Shown: in pieces, positions 18,016 to 27,172 of the stretch
How the letters are laid out: every line of letters begins with the position of its first letter
Numbering within the stretch: the first letter of the stretch is position 1
NCBI GenBank assembly: GCA_024236075.1
Contig: JACKLE010000002.1
Coordinates: 248,001-312,000, forward strand
Length of the DNA: 64,000 bases
Direction: 5' to 3'
From: Alphaproteobacteria bacterium
GTDB lineage: Bacteria > Pseudomonadota > Alphaproteobacteria > JACAEB01
Translations under genes and position numbers: made by a program
The notes under the pieces: generated by a model
The model's database searches: none
Seen by the model: the letters and a program-made list of their open reading frames with translations, nothing else
What the model was told of the DNA's origin: nothing

Positions 18016-18597
18016 ATGTGGAGGGGCCTCACAACGGCATCCGATGCCCTTGTGCTGCAAGGCGAAGGCGTGCGCCTGCGCCCGCCGGCGCCGCGCGACT
18101 ACGAGGCCTGGGTCGCTCTGCGCTCGGAAAGCGCCGCGAGCCTGCAGAAATACGAGCCGCGCTGGCCGGCGGACGAGCTCACGCGCTTCGGCTTCCGCCG
18201 GCGCCTGCGCTCCTATCAGGCGGAGATGAAGCGCGGCGAGGGCTATGCCTTCCTCGTCTTCGCCGGACCCGAGGACGTGCTCGTCGGCGGCTGCAACCTC
18301 TCCAACGTGCGGCGCGGCTCGCAGCTCTGCGCGACGCTCGGCTATTGGGCGGGCGAGCGCCACCGCAATCGCGGCTACATCACGGCGGCGGTGAAGGCCA
18401 TCTCGTCCTTCTGCTTCGGCACGCTCGGGCTCCACCGGGTGCAGGCCGCCTGCCTGCCCGACAACGAGCCCTCCAAGTCCGTCCTGCGCAAGGCCGGCTT
18501 CCGCGAGGAGGGCCTCGCGCGCTCCTACCTGAAGGTCGACGGAAACTGGCGCGACCACCTCCTCTTCGGCCTCGTCGAGGACGATGAAGGGCGCTGA
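18016..18597 (+). CDS. GNAT N-acetyltransferase, RimJ/RimL type
   Basis: The 193-residue protein belongs to the RimJ/RimL acetyltransferases that acetylate protein N-termini such as ribosomal S5. Visible are VRLRPPAPRDYEAWVALR at the start of the fold, the acetyl-CoA loop region in GYWAGERHRNRGYITAAVKA, and LGLHRVQAACLPDNEPSKSVLRKAGF, the classical RimJ block. It follows the M16 gene by 49 bases and is probably the last member of that operon. The exact substrate cannot be told from sequence. Confidence 0.9.
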   Translation: MWRGLTTASDALVLQGEGVRLRPPAPRDYEAWVALRSESAASLQKYEPRWPADELTRFGFRRRLRSYQAEMKRGEGYAFLVFAGPEDVLVGGCNLSNVRRGSQLCATLGYWAGERHRNRGYITAAVKAISSFCFGTLGLHRVQAACLPDNEPSKSVLRKAGFREEGLARSYLKVDGNWRDHLLFGLVEDDEGR

Positions 18598-18730
18598 CGG
18601 CATCGGGAGATTCGGATTGCCACAAGACCGCCTCATAAGCGGGCTATGGAAGGTGCCGGCGCGCCGGTCGCGCGGGACCATCGTCGTCTCCACGCCGGCC
18701 GGCGCCGGTGCAGGATCGAGCAGCCGGAAT

Positions 18731-21700
18731 ATGCATGTGAGCGGATTTCTTGGCCCGTGGCGGCAGGCGGGCCTGCGTGCGCGTTTTTTCCGGGCGGTGC
18801 CCGCGTGGTCGCTCCCGGCGCTGGTCGCGCTGGCGCTTCTGGCCGCCGCGACCGCGGTCGCGGCGGAGACGCCGCCCGTCCCGGTTCCGAAGGCGACGCG
18901 CAGCGCGCCGACGACGGGCGCGGCGCCGGCGGTGCCCGGCGCGGCGCGGCCGGGCGAATTGGGGGAGGGCGCCGAGGACGTCGCGCCCGACGAGGAGCCC
19001 GCATCCGAGGGCGCGGGCGACCCGCAGAGCGAGGAGGAGGGCGCCCCGCAGCGTGACGAGGCGGCGCCCGGCCAGGGCGAGGAGAAGACGCGCTCTGCGC
19101 CCGATATGCCCGTGGTGCTCGTCGGTCCGGGCGAGCCCGTGATCGTGCTCGGGCGCGCGCTCCGGCCGCTCGACAAGGTGCCGGGGCTCGCGGCGGCGCT
19201 CGAGGAGGGCGAGGACGGTCCCGCCCTCGCCGTCGCGCTTCAGGCCGAGGGCGAAGGCACGCTCGAGCGCCTTCTCGTCCCGTCCGGCGACTTCGCCGTC
19301 CATTCGGTCGTCGTCGGCACGCCGGGCGGGCCGCTGACAGTCGATCCCATCCGGGAGGGCGCGCATCTCGCCTTCCCCGTTCTCGTCGAGCCCGACAGCC
19401 CGACGGCCGTGCTCCTCAAGCTCGACGCGACGCCGCGACGCCCCGAGCTCCATCTGTGGGAGGAGGATGCCTGGCGCGCCTATCTCGCGCGGCTCTCGTT
19501 CCTCGCGGGCCTCATGGAAGGCGCGCTGTTCGTCCTGGCGGGCCTTCTGCTGGCGCGCGGCTTCCTCGCCGCGACGCCGGCGGCCTTCGCATCGGCGGGC
19601 CTCGCGGCGGCGGGCCTGCTCCTCGTCGCCTTCGCGGCGGGCACTCTCGGGCCTCCGGCGCTCGAGGCGCCGCGCACGGCCGCACGGCTCGGCGAGTTCG
19701 CGCGCAGCCTCCTCGCGCTCGCGATCGTCGTCTGGGCCTTCACGGCGCGCCCCGCCGTCGCGCCGACGCGGCTGCAGCTCATCGTCGGGCTGGGGCTCGC
19801 GGCGCTCGCCGGGCTCGGCGCGCTCGCCGGGCTCCTTTTCGACGTTTCGGTATCGGCCGCGGTCCTGGCGGCGGCGCTCGGCTTTGCGGCGGCGCTCTTC
19901 TGGCGCGGCCTCGCCCAAGGGGCGCGCGGCGCCTGGTGGATGGCGCCCGGGCTCTTCACCGGGCTCGCGACGGGCGCCGTGGTCCTCGCCGCGCGAATCC
20001 ATCCCGGCCTGCTGCCCTCGCTCTCGGGCGAGATGCTCGTCCTCGGCCTCGCCATGGGCGCCATCGTGCTGGCGGGCCTTGTCGGCCTCGCTCCGGGCCC
20101 GCGCCTTCTGCCCGAGGCCTCGCGCGCGGGCGAGGCGCCGCTCGCGCCCCGCATCGTGCCCGTCCGCCACGAGGCGGGCGAGCGCGCGACGCGGGTCGAG
20201 GAGGCCGTGCGCGCCGCGCGGGAAGGGCTCTGGGAGTGGTCGATCGACGCCGACGAGCTCAACGTGGCGCCGGAGATCGAGTCCGAGCTCGGCGAGCCGG
20301 CCGGCGCGCTCTCGGGCTCGGCGGCGATCTGGGCGAGCCGTCTGCACCCGGAGGATATCGAGCTCTTCCGCTCCGCGCTCGCCGCGCATCTGGAAAATCC
20401 TCGCTCGCCCTTCGATCAGGAGTTCCGCATGATGCATGCGGACGGCAGCGCGCGCTGGCTCCATCTGCGCGCGCAGGCGATCGCGGGCGCGTCCGGCCAG
20501 ATCGAGCGCTGCATCGGGCTCGTCGCCGACATCACGGCGCGCCGCGCCGAGCTCGAGCGGCGCGACGGCGACACGCTGCACGATGCGCTCACCGGGCTCG
20601 CGACGCGCGCGCTGTTCCTCGACCGCCTCGGCGCGGCGCTCGCCGAGCGCCAGGGCGCGCTCACGCTCTTCATCCTCGACGTCGACCGCTTCGGGCTCGT
20701 GCTCGACGGCCTCGGGCTCGCCGCCGGCGAGGAATTGCTGATCGGCCTCGCGCGCCGGCTCGAGAGCTTCCTTCAGCCCGCGGACACGCTGGCGCGCCTC
20801 GGCGGGGACTCCTTCGCGATCCTGCTGCGCCGGCCGATCGCGCGCTCCAAGGCGCTGGAGCTCGCCTCGGCGCTGCAGGAGCTCATCGCCAAGCCCTTCA
20901 CGCTCAACGGCCAGGAGGTCTTCGCGAGCGCCTCCATCGGCATCGCGCTGACGGACAGCCGCGCGCGCACCGCGAGCGAGCTTCTCCACGAGGCGCAGAC
21001 CGCGCTCTTCGACGCCAAGCGCACCGGCGCGGGCTCGGCGCGCGTCTACGCGCCGGCGATGCGGCACGCGCGCGGCGAGCGCCTCGCGCTCGAGACCGAT
21101 CTCAGGCGCGCGCTCGAGCGCCGGCAGGTCGAGCTCGTCTATCAGCCGATCATGAGCCTTGCGGATTCGCGCGTCGCCGGCTTCGAGGGCCTCCTGCGCT
21201 GGCGCCATCCCGCGCGCGGGCTGCTCGCGCCGAAGGATTTTCTCGCGCTCGCCGAGGAGACCGGCCTCATCACCGATCTCGGCGCCTTCGCGCTCAGGGA
21301 GGCCGCCGAGCAGCTCGGCAAGTGGCAGACCTACTTCCCCATCGAGCGGCCGCTCTTCGTCAGCGTCAACGTGTCGAGCCGGCAGTTCCTCTCCGAGGAT
21401 TTCGTCGAGGCGGTGGGAAAGATCCTCCGCTCACGGACGCTCGCCCGGAACACGCTGAAGCTCGAGGTCACCGAGAGCCTCATCATGGAGGACCCCGAGC
21501 GCTCGGCCGGGCTCCTGTCGCGCCTCACGGCCGAGGGGGCGGGGCTCGCGCTCGACGATTTCGGCACGGGCTTCTCGTCCCTGAGCTATCTGCAGCGCTT
21601 TCCCTTCGACACGCTGAAGATCGACCGCTCCTTCGTCGCCATGATGAGCACCGACAAGGACGCCGAGCTCATCGTGCGCTCCATCGTCTCGCTCGCGCAT

Positions 21701-21859
21701 GCGATGAAGCTCGAGGTCGTGGCCGAGGGCGCGGAGAGCGAGGACGACGCGGCGAAGCTCAAGGAGCTGGGCTGCGAGTTCGCCCAGGGCTATCTCTACG
21801 CCGCGCCGCTCTCGGCCGACGACGCGCAGGGCTTCATCGCGCGGCACTGGCAGAATTGA
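18731..21859 (+). CDS. Membrane PAS-GGDEF-EAL protein, degenerate GGDEF
   Basis: The 1042-residue protein combines a signal segment (about 20-45), an acidic low-complexity stretch, a membrane region of several helices (about 245-460), a PAS/PAC domain (about 490-600, ending CIGLVADITARRAEL), a GGDEF domain and an EAL domain. The cyclase signature reads GGDSF (691-695), so the catalytic Glu is missing; the phosphodiesterase signature reads EGL at 819 but keeps its Glu, DDFGTG (942-947) and the AEGAE segment. A c-di-GMP phosphodiesterase with a regulatory GGDEF is the likeliest role. ATG 18731 is chosen for the signal region; an upstream ATG at 18584 overlapping the previous gene is possible. 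Confidence 0.88.
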   Translation: MHVSGFLGPWRQAGLRARFFRAVPAWSLPALVALALLAAATAVAAETPPVPVPKATRSAPTTGAAPAVPGAARPGELGEGAEDVAPDEEPASEGAGDPQSEEEGAPQRDEAAPGQGEEKTRSAPDMPVVLVGPGEPVIVLGRALRPLDKVPGLAAALEEGEDGPALAVALQAEGEGTLERLLVPSGDFAVHSVVVGTPGGPLTVDPIREGAHLAFPVLVEPDSPTAVLLKLDATPRRPELHLWEEDAWRAYLARLSFLAGLMEGALFVLAGLLLARGFLAATPAAFASAGLAAAGLLLVAFAAGTLGPPALEAPRTAARLGEFARSLLALAIVVWAFTARPAVAPTRLQLIVGLGLAALAGLGALAGLLFDVSVSAAVLAAALGFAAALFWRGLAQGARGAWWMAPGLFTGLATGAVVLAARIHPGLLPSLSGEMLVLGLAMGAIVLAGLVGLAPGPRLLPEASRAGEAPLAPRIVPVRHEAGERATRVEEAVRAAREGLWEWSIDADELNVAPEIESELGEPAGALSGSAAIWASRLHPEDIELFRSALAAHLENPRSPFDQEFRMMHADGSARWLHLRAQAIAGASGQIERCIGLVADITARRAELERRDGDTLHDALTGLATRALFLDRLGAALAERQGALTLFILDVDRFGLVLDGLGLAAGEELLIGLARRLESFLQPADTLARLGGDSFAILLRRPIARSKALELASALQELIAKPFTLNGQEVFASASIGIALTDSRARTASELLHEAQTALFDAKRTGAGSARVYAPAMRHARGERLALETDLRRALERRQVELVYQPIMSLADSRVAGFEGLLRWRHPARGLLAPKDFLALAEETGLITDLGAFALREAAEQLGKWQTYFPIERPLFVSVNVSSRQFLSEDFVEAVGKILRSRTLARNTLKLEVTESLIMEDPERSAGLLSRLTAEGAGLALDDFGTGFSSLSYLQRFPFDTLKIDRSFVAMMSTDKDAELIVRSIVSLAHAMKLEVVAEGAESEDDAAKLKELGCEFAQGYLYAAPLSADDAQGFIARHWQN

Positions 21860-21865
21860 GCGGCC

Positions 21866-23020
21866 TCACCGCCAGCGCAGATTCTTCCGTGTAAGGTCGG
21901 AAATCTTCCGCGCGCCCATGAGCTTCATGTCGCGCACGAGCTCGGCCTTGAGCAGCGCCATGGCGCGCTCGACCCCCGCCTGGCCTGCCGCGGCGAGGGC
22001 ATAGAGGTAGAGCCGTCCGCCCGAGCAGGCCTTGGCGCCGACCGAGAGCGCCTTCAGCATGTGCGTGCCGCGGCGGATGCCGCCGTCGCAGATCACGTCG
22101 AGCTTGTCGCCGACCGCGTCGACGATCTCGGCGAGCTGGTCGAAGGGCGCGCGCGAGCCGTCGAGCTGCCGCCCTCCATGGTTCGAGACCATCACCGCCG
22201 TCGCGCCGATATCGACCGCGCGGCGCGCATCGTCGGGCGACATGATGCCCTTGAGGCAGAAATGGCCGCCCCAGTCCCTGCGGATGGCCTCGGCCTCCTT
22301 CCAGTCGAGGGTCTGGTCGAGCATCGTCGAGAAATAGTCCGAGACGGTCACGGCGATGTTCGAGCCTTCCTTGACATAGTCCTTGAGCTGAGAAAGCTCG
22401 AATTTCTCCCGCAGGAGATAGTTGAGCGCCCAGGAGGGATGGACGGCGAAGGAGAAGGCGCTCGACGGCGTGAGGCGCGGCGGCGAGGTGAAGCCGGTCC
22501 TGAGGTCGCGCTCGCGATTGCCGCCGACGGCGGTGTCGACGGTGAGCGCGATGGCGTCGAACTTCGCCGCCTTGCAGCGCGCGATCATCTGCGCGTTGAG
22601 GCCCTTGTCCTTGTGGACGTAGAGCTGGAAGATCTTCGGCGTCGAGATGGCCGAGCCGATCTCCTCGATCGACACGGTGCCGAGCGAGGAGATGCCGAAG
22701 AGCGTGCCGAACTTCTCCGCCGCGCGCGCGACCGCGCGCTCGCCCTCGTGGTGGAAGAGGCGCTGGAGCGCCGTCGGCGACAGGAAGAAGGGCAGCGCGA
22801 TCTTCTGCCCCATGACCGTCGTCGAGAGATCCACCTCCTCGATGCCCTGGAGCACATGGGGCACGAGATCGCAGGCCTCGAAGGCCTCCGTGTTGCGCCG
22901 GTAGGTCGCCTCGTCGTCGGCCGCCCCGTCTATGTAGTGGAAGATCGGGCCGGGCAGGCGGCGCTTCGCGAGCAGGCGGAAATCCGCGATGTTGTGGCAG
23001 TCCTTGAGGGCGGAGACCAT
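21866..23020 (-). CDS. lldD: FMN-dependent alpha-hydroxy-acid dehydrogenase (L-lactate dehydrogenase type)
   Basis: The 384-residue protein oxidises an alpha-hydroxy acid, most likely L-lactate, passing electrons to the respiratory chain. Conserved blocks: HYIDGAADDE, LSPTALQRLFHHEGE, the FMN-binding KGIMSPDDARRAVD, the catalytic-base region VSNHGGRQLDGSRAPFDQL and ICDGGIRRGTHMLKAL. The ATG at 23020 (MVSALKDCHNIADFR) matches the family N-terminus; upstream in-frame codons encode no conserved sequence. Substrate could also be another 2-hydroxy acid. It converges tail-to-tail with the EAL protein gene with only 6 bases between. Confidence 0.9.
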   Translation of the reverse strand: MVSALKDCHNIADFRLLAKRRLPGPIFHYIDGAADDEATYRRNTEAFEACDLVPHVLQGIEEVDLSTTVMGQKIALPFFLSPTALQRLFHHEGERAVARAAEKFGTLFGISSLGTVSIEEIGSAISTPKIFQLYVHKDKGLNAQMIARCKAAKFDAIALTVDTAVGGNRERDLRTGFTSPPRLTPSSAFSFAVHPSWALNYLLREKFELSQLKDYVKEGSNIAVTVSDYFSTMLDQTLDWKEAEAIRRDWGGHFCLKGIMSPDDARRAVDIGATAVMVSNHGGRQLDGSRAPFDQLAEIVDAVGDKLDVICDGGIRRGTHMLKALSVGAKACSGGRLYLYALAAAGQAGVERAMALLKAELVRDMKLMGARKISDLTRKNLRWR

Positions 23021-23088
23021 TGGCGGGCGCAATCTGTGAAACGGACGGCCGGAGGCGCCCGCAGCTTTAGGACGATTCGGGAGAGCTC

Positions 23089-23418
23089 TCAGCCCTTGAC
23101 GAGGGCGCTCTTCAGAATGAACAGGACCAGGATGACGACGAGGTAGCCCACGAAGACCGTGAGCACATAGGTCCAATAGCTGGCATCGACGATGGGCGGC
23201 AGCTGGAACGCCCTCTGTCCCGCGATGACCGGAATGAGCATGTCGGCGAGCGCGTGGGCGAGCGTCGCGCCGAACGCGATCGGCACCAGCTTCGTCCAGG
23301 ACTTCATGACGATCGCCGCGATGATGGCGATCACGATGCCCTGGACCGCGTTCACCTCGCGAAATCCGCGCTGCAGCAGCTCGACGACGTACTGAAAGAC
23401 CTCGTTCAGCGTTTCCAT
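23089..23418 (-). CDS. Small membrane protein, unknown function
   Basis: A 109-residue protein with hydrophobic stretches at about 25-45, 55-70 and 85-105, so two or three membrane spans; the N-terminal helix METLNEVFQYVVELLQRGF is amphipathic. No family is recognised. The ATG at 23418 lies behind AAGGGGGTCGCC on its strand. It is between yqgE and lldD on the same strand and may be cotranscribed with yqgE, 53 bases upstream. Confidence 0.7.
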   Translation of the reverse strand: METLNEVFQYVVELLQRGFREVNAVQGIVIAIIAAIVMKSWTKLVPIAFGATLAHALADMLIPVIAGQRAFQLPPIVDASYWTYVLTVFVGYLVVILVLFILKSALVKG

Positions 23419-23471
23419 GGCGACCCCCTTGCCCTGGCGCCGGTCCCGGACCCGGCGAGAGGGAAGATGCC

Positions 23472-24041
23472 TCAGGCGTGGCCGGCCGTCGAGGAGAGCG
23501 TGAACGGGTCGATGCCGAGGCTCATCAGCGCCCGCTCCCATTTCGTCTCCTGGTGCGGTCCGAACACGATGTCGGGGTCGCACCCGCAATGCAGCCAGCC
23601 ATTGTCCTGAATTTCGCTTTCGAGCTGCCCCGGCGCCCAGCCGGCATAGCCGAGCGCGAGCAGCGACTGCTCGGGCCCGGCCCCGGCGGCGATGGCCTTG
23701 AGGATGCCGAGCGTCGCCGTGAGGCCGATCTCGGAGGAGACCTTCAGCGTCGCATCGTCCGAGGCATAGTCGAGCGAATGGAGCACGAAGCCGCGCGTCG
23801 TCTCGACGGGGCCGCCGAAATGCACGGGCCTCGGGCTCAGCTCGAGCTCGGAGCGGATGTCGAGCTGCGTCAGAAGCTCGACGAAGGTGATGTTGTCCAG
23901 CGTCTTGTTCACCACGATGCCGAGCGCGCCCTGCGCGGAATGCGCGCAAAGGTAGATGACGCTCTTCTGGAAGCGCGGATCGCTCATCGTCGGCATGGCG
24001 ATGAGGAGGCTGCCTTCGAGGAAATCCTGCACGACGTCCAT
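23472..24041 (-). CDS. yqgE: YqgE/AlgH family protein (UPF0301)
   Basis: A 189-residue protein of the YqgE/AlgH family. Hallmarks are FLEGSLLIAMPTMSDPRF at the N-terminus, GALGIVVNKTL, VHFGGPVETTRGFVLH, and the C-terminal GYAGWAPGQLESEI followed by GWL. The molecular role is unsettled; pseudomonad AlgH was first linked to alginate regulation. ATG 24041 is preferred because GGCAGGAG lies 6 bases upstream; another ATG at 24071 would add ten residues. It is divergent from the peroxiredoxin gene. Confidence 0.92.
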   Translation of the reverse strand: MDVVQDFLEGSLLIAMPTMSDPRFQKSVIYLCAHSAQGALGIVVNKTLDNITFVELLTQLDIRSELELSPRPVHFGGPVETTRGFVLHSLDYASDDATLKVSSEIGLTATLGILKAIAAGAGPEQSLLALGYAGWAPGQLESEIQDNGWLHCGCDPDIVFGPHQETKWERALMSLGIDPFTLSSTAGHA

Positions 24042-24235
24042 CGCGCTCCTGCCGGCCCGACCCGGTTCCATTCCCGACCCGAACCAATTGTGGCCAAGGC
24101 CGAAGGCCCCTGCAAGGCGTGGTCCAAGGAATTGCCCCCGGGCCCTTTTGTCCCGCGGGGCACCGGGCTTAAATGCGCGCCCAACCCCGGCGCGGCTCGC
24201 AGGAGGGCCCGCCCGAACGAGGAGCCAGGCAAGCG

Positions 24236-24718
24236 ATGAGCATCAAGGTCGGCGACGCCATCCCGAACGTCAAAATCTCGAAGATGGGCGAAAAGGGCCC
24301 CGAGCCGGTCGAGACGGGCGCGCTCTTCAATGTGGGCAGGGCCGTGCTCTTCGCGGTGCCCGGCGCCTTCACGCCGACCTGCTCGGCGCGCCATCTTCCG
24401 GGGTTCGTCGACAAGGCCGACGAGATCAAGGCCAAGGGCGTCGACCTCCTCGCCTGCATCTCCGTGAACGACGCTTTCGTGATGGGCGCCTGGGGCAAGG
24501 CGCACGACGCGGGCGGCAAGGTCGTCATGCTCGCGGACGGCAATGGCGACTTCACCAAGGCGATGGGCCGGGATTTCGACGGCTCCGGCTTCGGCATGGG
24601 CCGGCGCAGCCAGCGCTACGCGCTCATCGCCGAGAAGGGCAAGGTCACGCATCTCTTCGTCGAGGAGCCGGGCAAGTTCGAGGTCTCGGCCGCGGAATAC
24701 GTGCTCAAGAATCTTTGA
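24236..24718 (+). CDS. Peroxiredoxin, Prx5 type
   Basis: The 160-residue protein reduces hydrogen peroxide or organic peroxides with the peroxidatic Cys49 in VPGAFTPTCSARHLPGF, the Prx5/AhpC-TSA signature. DAFVMGAWGKAHDA and the C-terminal RYALIAEKGKVTHLFVEEPG complete the fold. Only Cys49 and one further Cys (about residue 76, LLACIS) are present, so reduction by glutathione/glutaredoxin is more likely than a two-Cys mechanism. The ATG follows GAGGAGCCAGGCAAGCG. No glutaredoxin fusion is present. Confidence 0.93.
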   Translation: MSIKVGDAIPNVKISKMGEKGPEPVETGALFNVGRAVLFAVPGAFTPTCSARHLPGFVDKADEIKAKGVDLLACISVNDAFVMGAWGKAHDAGGKVVMLADGNGDFTKAMGRDFDGSGFGMGRRSQRYALIAEKGKVTHLFVEEPGKFEVSAAEYVLKNL

Positions 24719-24724
24719 GGGCGG

Positions 24725-26089
24725 CTACTCGGCGGCGGCGCGGCTTCCGAGCCAGCCGTCGAGGTCGGCGAGCGCGCGGGCCGAGAGCGCGCGCTTGCGC
24801 GCCTCGCCCTTGAGGCGGCCGGCCGAGGCGGGAAGCTCGGGAAAGAGCCCGAAATTGCAGTTCATGGGCTGGAACGTTCCGCCCCCGGAAAGATGGCCGC
24901 CCGTGATGTGGGCGAGGAGCGCGCCGAGCGCCGTCGTGGACGGCGGCGGGGAGGGCGCGCGGCCCTGCCGCTCGGCGGCGGCGAAGCGACCCGCGAGAAG
25001 CCCGATGGCGGCGGACTCCACATAGCCCTCGACGCCGGTCACCTGCCCCGCGAAGCGCCAGGCCGGGCGCGCCTTGAGGCGCAGCGCGCCGTCGAGCAGC
25101 TTCGGCGCGTTGAGGAACGTGTTGCGGTGGATGCCCCCGAGGCGCGCGAACTCGGCGCGCTCCAGGCCCGGGATCGTGCGGAAGATGCGCGTCTGCTCGC
25201 CATGCTTCAGCTTGGTCTGGAAGCCGACCATGTTGAAGAGGGAGCCGAGCGCATTGTCCTGCCGAAGCTGCACGACGGCGTAGGGCTTCCTGTCCGGCGC
25301 GCGCGGATTGGTGAGGCCGACGGGCTTCATCGGGCCGAAGCGCAGGGTCTCGGGGCCGCGCTCCGCCATCACCTCGATGGGCAGGCAGCCCTCGAAATAG
25401 GGCGTGTCCCGCTCGAAATCGCGGAACTCGGTCTTCTCGCCCGCGACGAGCGCCGCGACGAAGGCGCGATACTCCTCCTCCGTCATCGGACAATTGAGAT
25501 AGGCCGCGCGGTCGCCGCCCGGGCCCGCCTTGTCGTAGCGCGACTGGAACCAGGCCTTCTCCATGTCGATCGTGTCGCGATGGACGATGGGGGCGATGGC
25601 GTCGAAGAAGGCGAGCGCGTCCTCGCCGGTCGCCTCGAGGATCGTCGCGGAGAGATCGGGCGAGGTGAGGGGGCCCGTCGCGAGGACGACGCTCGTCCAG
25701 TCCGGCGGCGGGCAGCCGATCTCCTCGCGCGCGATCGCGACGAGCGGCTCGGCTTCGAGCGCGGCCGTCACGGCGGCGGAGAAGCCCTCGCGGTCGACGG
25801 CGAGCGCGGCGCCCGCCGGCACCTGATGCGCGTCCGCCGCCGCCATCACGAGCGAGCCCGCGCGGCGCAGCTCGGCATGGAGGAGCCCGACGGCATTCGT
25901 CTCGGCGTCGTCCGAGCGGAAGGAGTTCGAGCAGACGAGCTCGGCGAGGCTCTCGCCCTTGTGAGCGGGCGTCATGCGGTGCGGCCGCATCTCGTGCAGC
26001 ACGACCGGCACGCCGGCGCGGGCGAGCGCGAAGGCGGCCTCGCTGCCCGCGAGGCCGCCGCCGACGACATGGACGGGTTCGCTCGTCAT
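24725..26089 (-). CDS. trmFO: Methylenetetrahydrofolate-tRNA-(uracil-5-)-methyltransferase
   Basis: TrmFO makes 5-methyluridine at position 54 of tRNAs, using methylenetetrahydrofolate and FADH2. The 454-residue protein begins VHVVGGGLAGSEAAFALA (FAD-binding Rossmann motif) and has the family blocks HEMRPHRMTPAHKG, ELVCSNSFRSD and GLTNPRAPDRKPYAVVQLRQDN, ending with GGTFQPMNCNFGLFP near residue 415. ATG 26089 is chosen because it places the Rossmann motif at the N-terminus; an ATG 18 bases upstream is possible. It converges with the peroxiredoxin gene. Confidence 0.96.
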   Translation of the reverse strand: MTSEPVHVVGGGLAGSEAAFALARAGVPVVLHEMRPHRMTPAHKGESLAELVCSNSFRSDDAETNAVGLLHAELRRAGSLVMAAADAHQVPAGAALAVDREGFSAAVTAALEAEPLVAIAREEIGCPPPDWTSVVLATGPLTSPDLSATILEATGEDALAFFDAIAPIVHRDTIDMEKAWFQSRYDKAGPGGDRAAYLNCPMTEEEYRAFVAALVAGEKTEFRDFERDTPYFEGCLPIEVMAERGPETLRFGPMKPVGLTNPRAPDRKPYAVVQLRQDNALGSLFNMVGFQTKLKHGEQTRIFRTIPGLERAEFARLGGIHRNTFLNAPKLLDGALRLKARPAWRFAGQVTGVEGYVESAAIGLLAGRFAAAERQGRAPSPPPSTTALGALLAHITGGHLSGGGTFQPMNCNFGLFPELPASAGRLKGEARKRALSARALADLDGWLGSRAAAE

Positions 26090-26134
26090 GGGGCGGCAAT
26101 CTAGCATCGCCGCCCCGGAAAGGTCACGCGTCCC

Positions 26135-27109
26135 TCAGATCGCGGGACCGCGCACGCCGGGAGGCGGCGCGCCGGAGTCGATCCGGGGCCGGACGGAATT
26201 GTAGGCGTGGACGAGCGCGCCGCCCCACACGCCATAGAAGGCAAGCAGCCCGAGGCCGGCGACCGCGACGAGCAGAACGATCTGCGCCGGCGATAACGCT
26301 TCGTAGGGATTGGCGTAGACCTGCTTCTCGGCCATCTCCCCGATCGCCTGGATAAAGGCGGGAGCGATGGCGGAGATGGCAAAGGCAAAGATGCCGACCA
26401 CGACCAGATTCACGAGAACCATGCCGAGCACGAGCCAGAACAGGCGCCAGCCCTCGCCCCTGGTCATCGCCCAGGCCTCGCCGAAGGCGAAGCGATCGCG
26501 CGCCACGATGTCCACGGTGAAGATCGACAGCCGCATCGTCACGACCGCTATCGACCAGAAGGCGACGAGCGCGAGAAGCAGCAGAACGATCGCGACGGCG
26601 GGCGCCACGCCCGGCGGCAGGCCCTTGAGGCCGTCCGCCGCGATCCCCTGAAGCTCGACCCCCATGGATTTGAGGACGAAGAATCCGATCGATCCCAGTA
26701 TGCCCAGGACGATGGAGAGGACGATCACGATACCGACGGCGATCACGCACACGAGGAGAAAGGCGCCGAGCATGCGCAGCTCGGTGCGCCCGAGCGCGAA
26801 ATACGGTGTCCAACGGCCGGGCTCCAGGAACGCCTTGTAGAGCGCGACGCTGAGCGGAATCGTCAGCAGCACCTCCACGAGGCTGCCGACGAGATTGATC
26901 GTGGCCACCCCCGCGGGGTCGGGGGCGAGGACCGAGCGGCCGTCATACATGCCCGCGTCGACGAGCAGATACTCGGTGCCGACGGTCGCGATGCCGTAGA
27001 GCGCGAAGGCCGGCAGAACGACCGCGAGCAGGCGCGGGAGCTGAAGCGTCCCTCCGGCAATGGCCGCGCCGAGCGCGCCAATGACCTTTACGTGCGACGT
27101 ATCCGACAT
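26135..27109 (-). CDS. Integral membrane protein, paralogue A of tandem pair
   Basis: A 324-residue protein with about six hydrophobic helices and no recognised family. It resembles the protein encoded just upstream on its strand (27173-28057): both open with a short polar segment then RLLAVVLP or RLLVVTLV, share LEPGRW-x-P-x-F and GR-x-EL-x-LLGA, and share RLS...VD-V/I-VAR followed by GEAW...GEGWRL. The GEAW...GEGWRL block sits in a cytosolic loop between helices. The shared pattern shows a duplication; function is not known. The C-terminal 25 residues are Pro/Arg-rich. Confidence 0.75.
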   Translation of the reverse strand: MSDTSHVKVIGALGAAIAGGTLQLPRLLAVVLPAFALYGIATVGTEYLLVDAGMYDGRSVLAPDPAGVATINLVGSLVEVLLTIPLSVALYKAFLEPGRWTPYFALGRTELRMLGAFLLVCVIAVGIVIVLSIVLGILGSIGFFVLKSMGVELQGIAADGLKGLPPGVAPAVAIVLLLLALVAFWSIAVVTMRLSIFTVDIVARDRFAFGEAWAMTRGEGWRLFWLVLGMVLVNLVVVGIFAFAISAIAPAFIQAIGEMAEKQVYANPYEALSPAQIVLLVAVAGLGLLAFYGVWGGALVHAYNSVRPRIDSGAPPPGVRGPAI

Positions 27110-27172
27110 TTCGGTTCCCCTCTCCGGCGGCGGCCATCCCCGGCCCCGCTTTTCCAGCCAGGATTTGCTCCG

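Noticed and set aside
23089..24087. A 332-residue minus-strand frame covering yqgE and the small membrane gene
   Set aside because: Only its last 109 residues look like protein; the upstream part is out of frame with yqgE, whose own frame is conserved.
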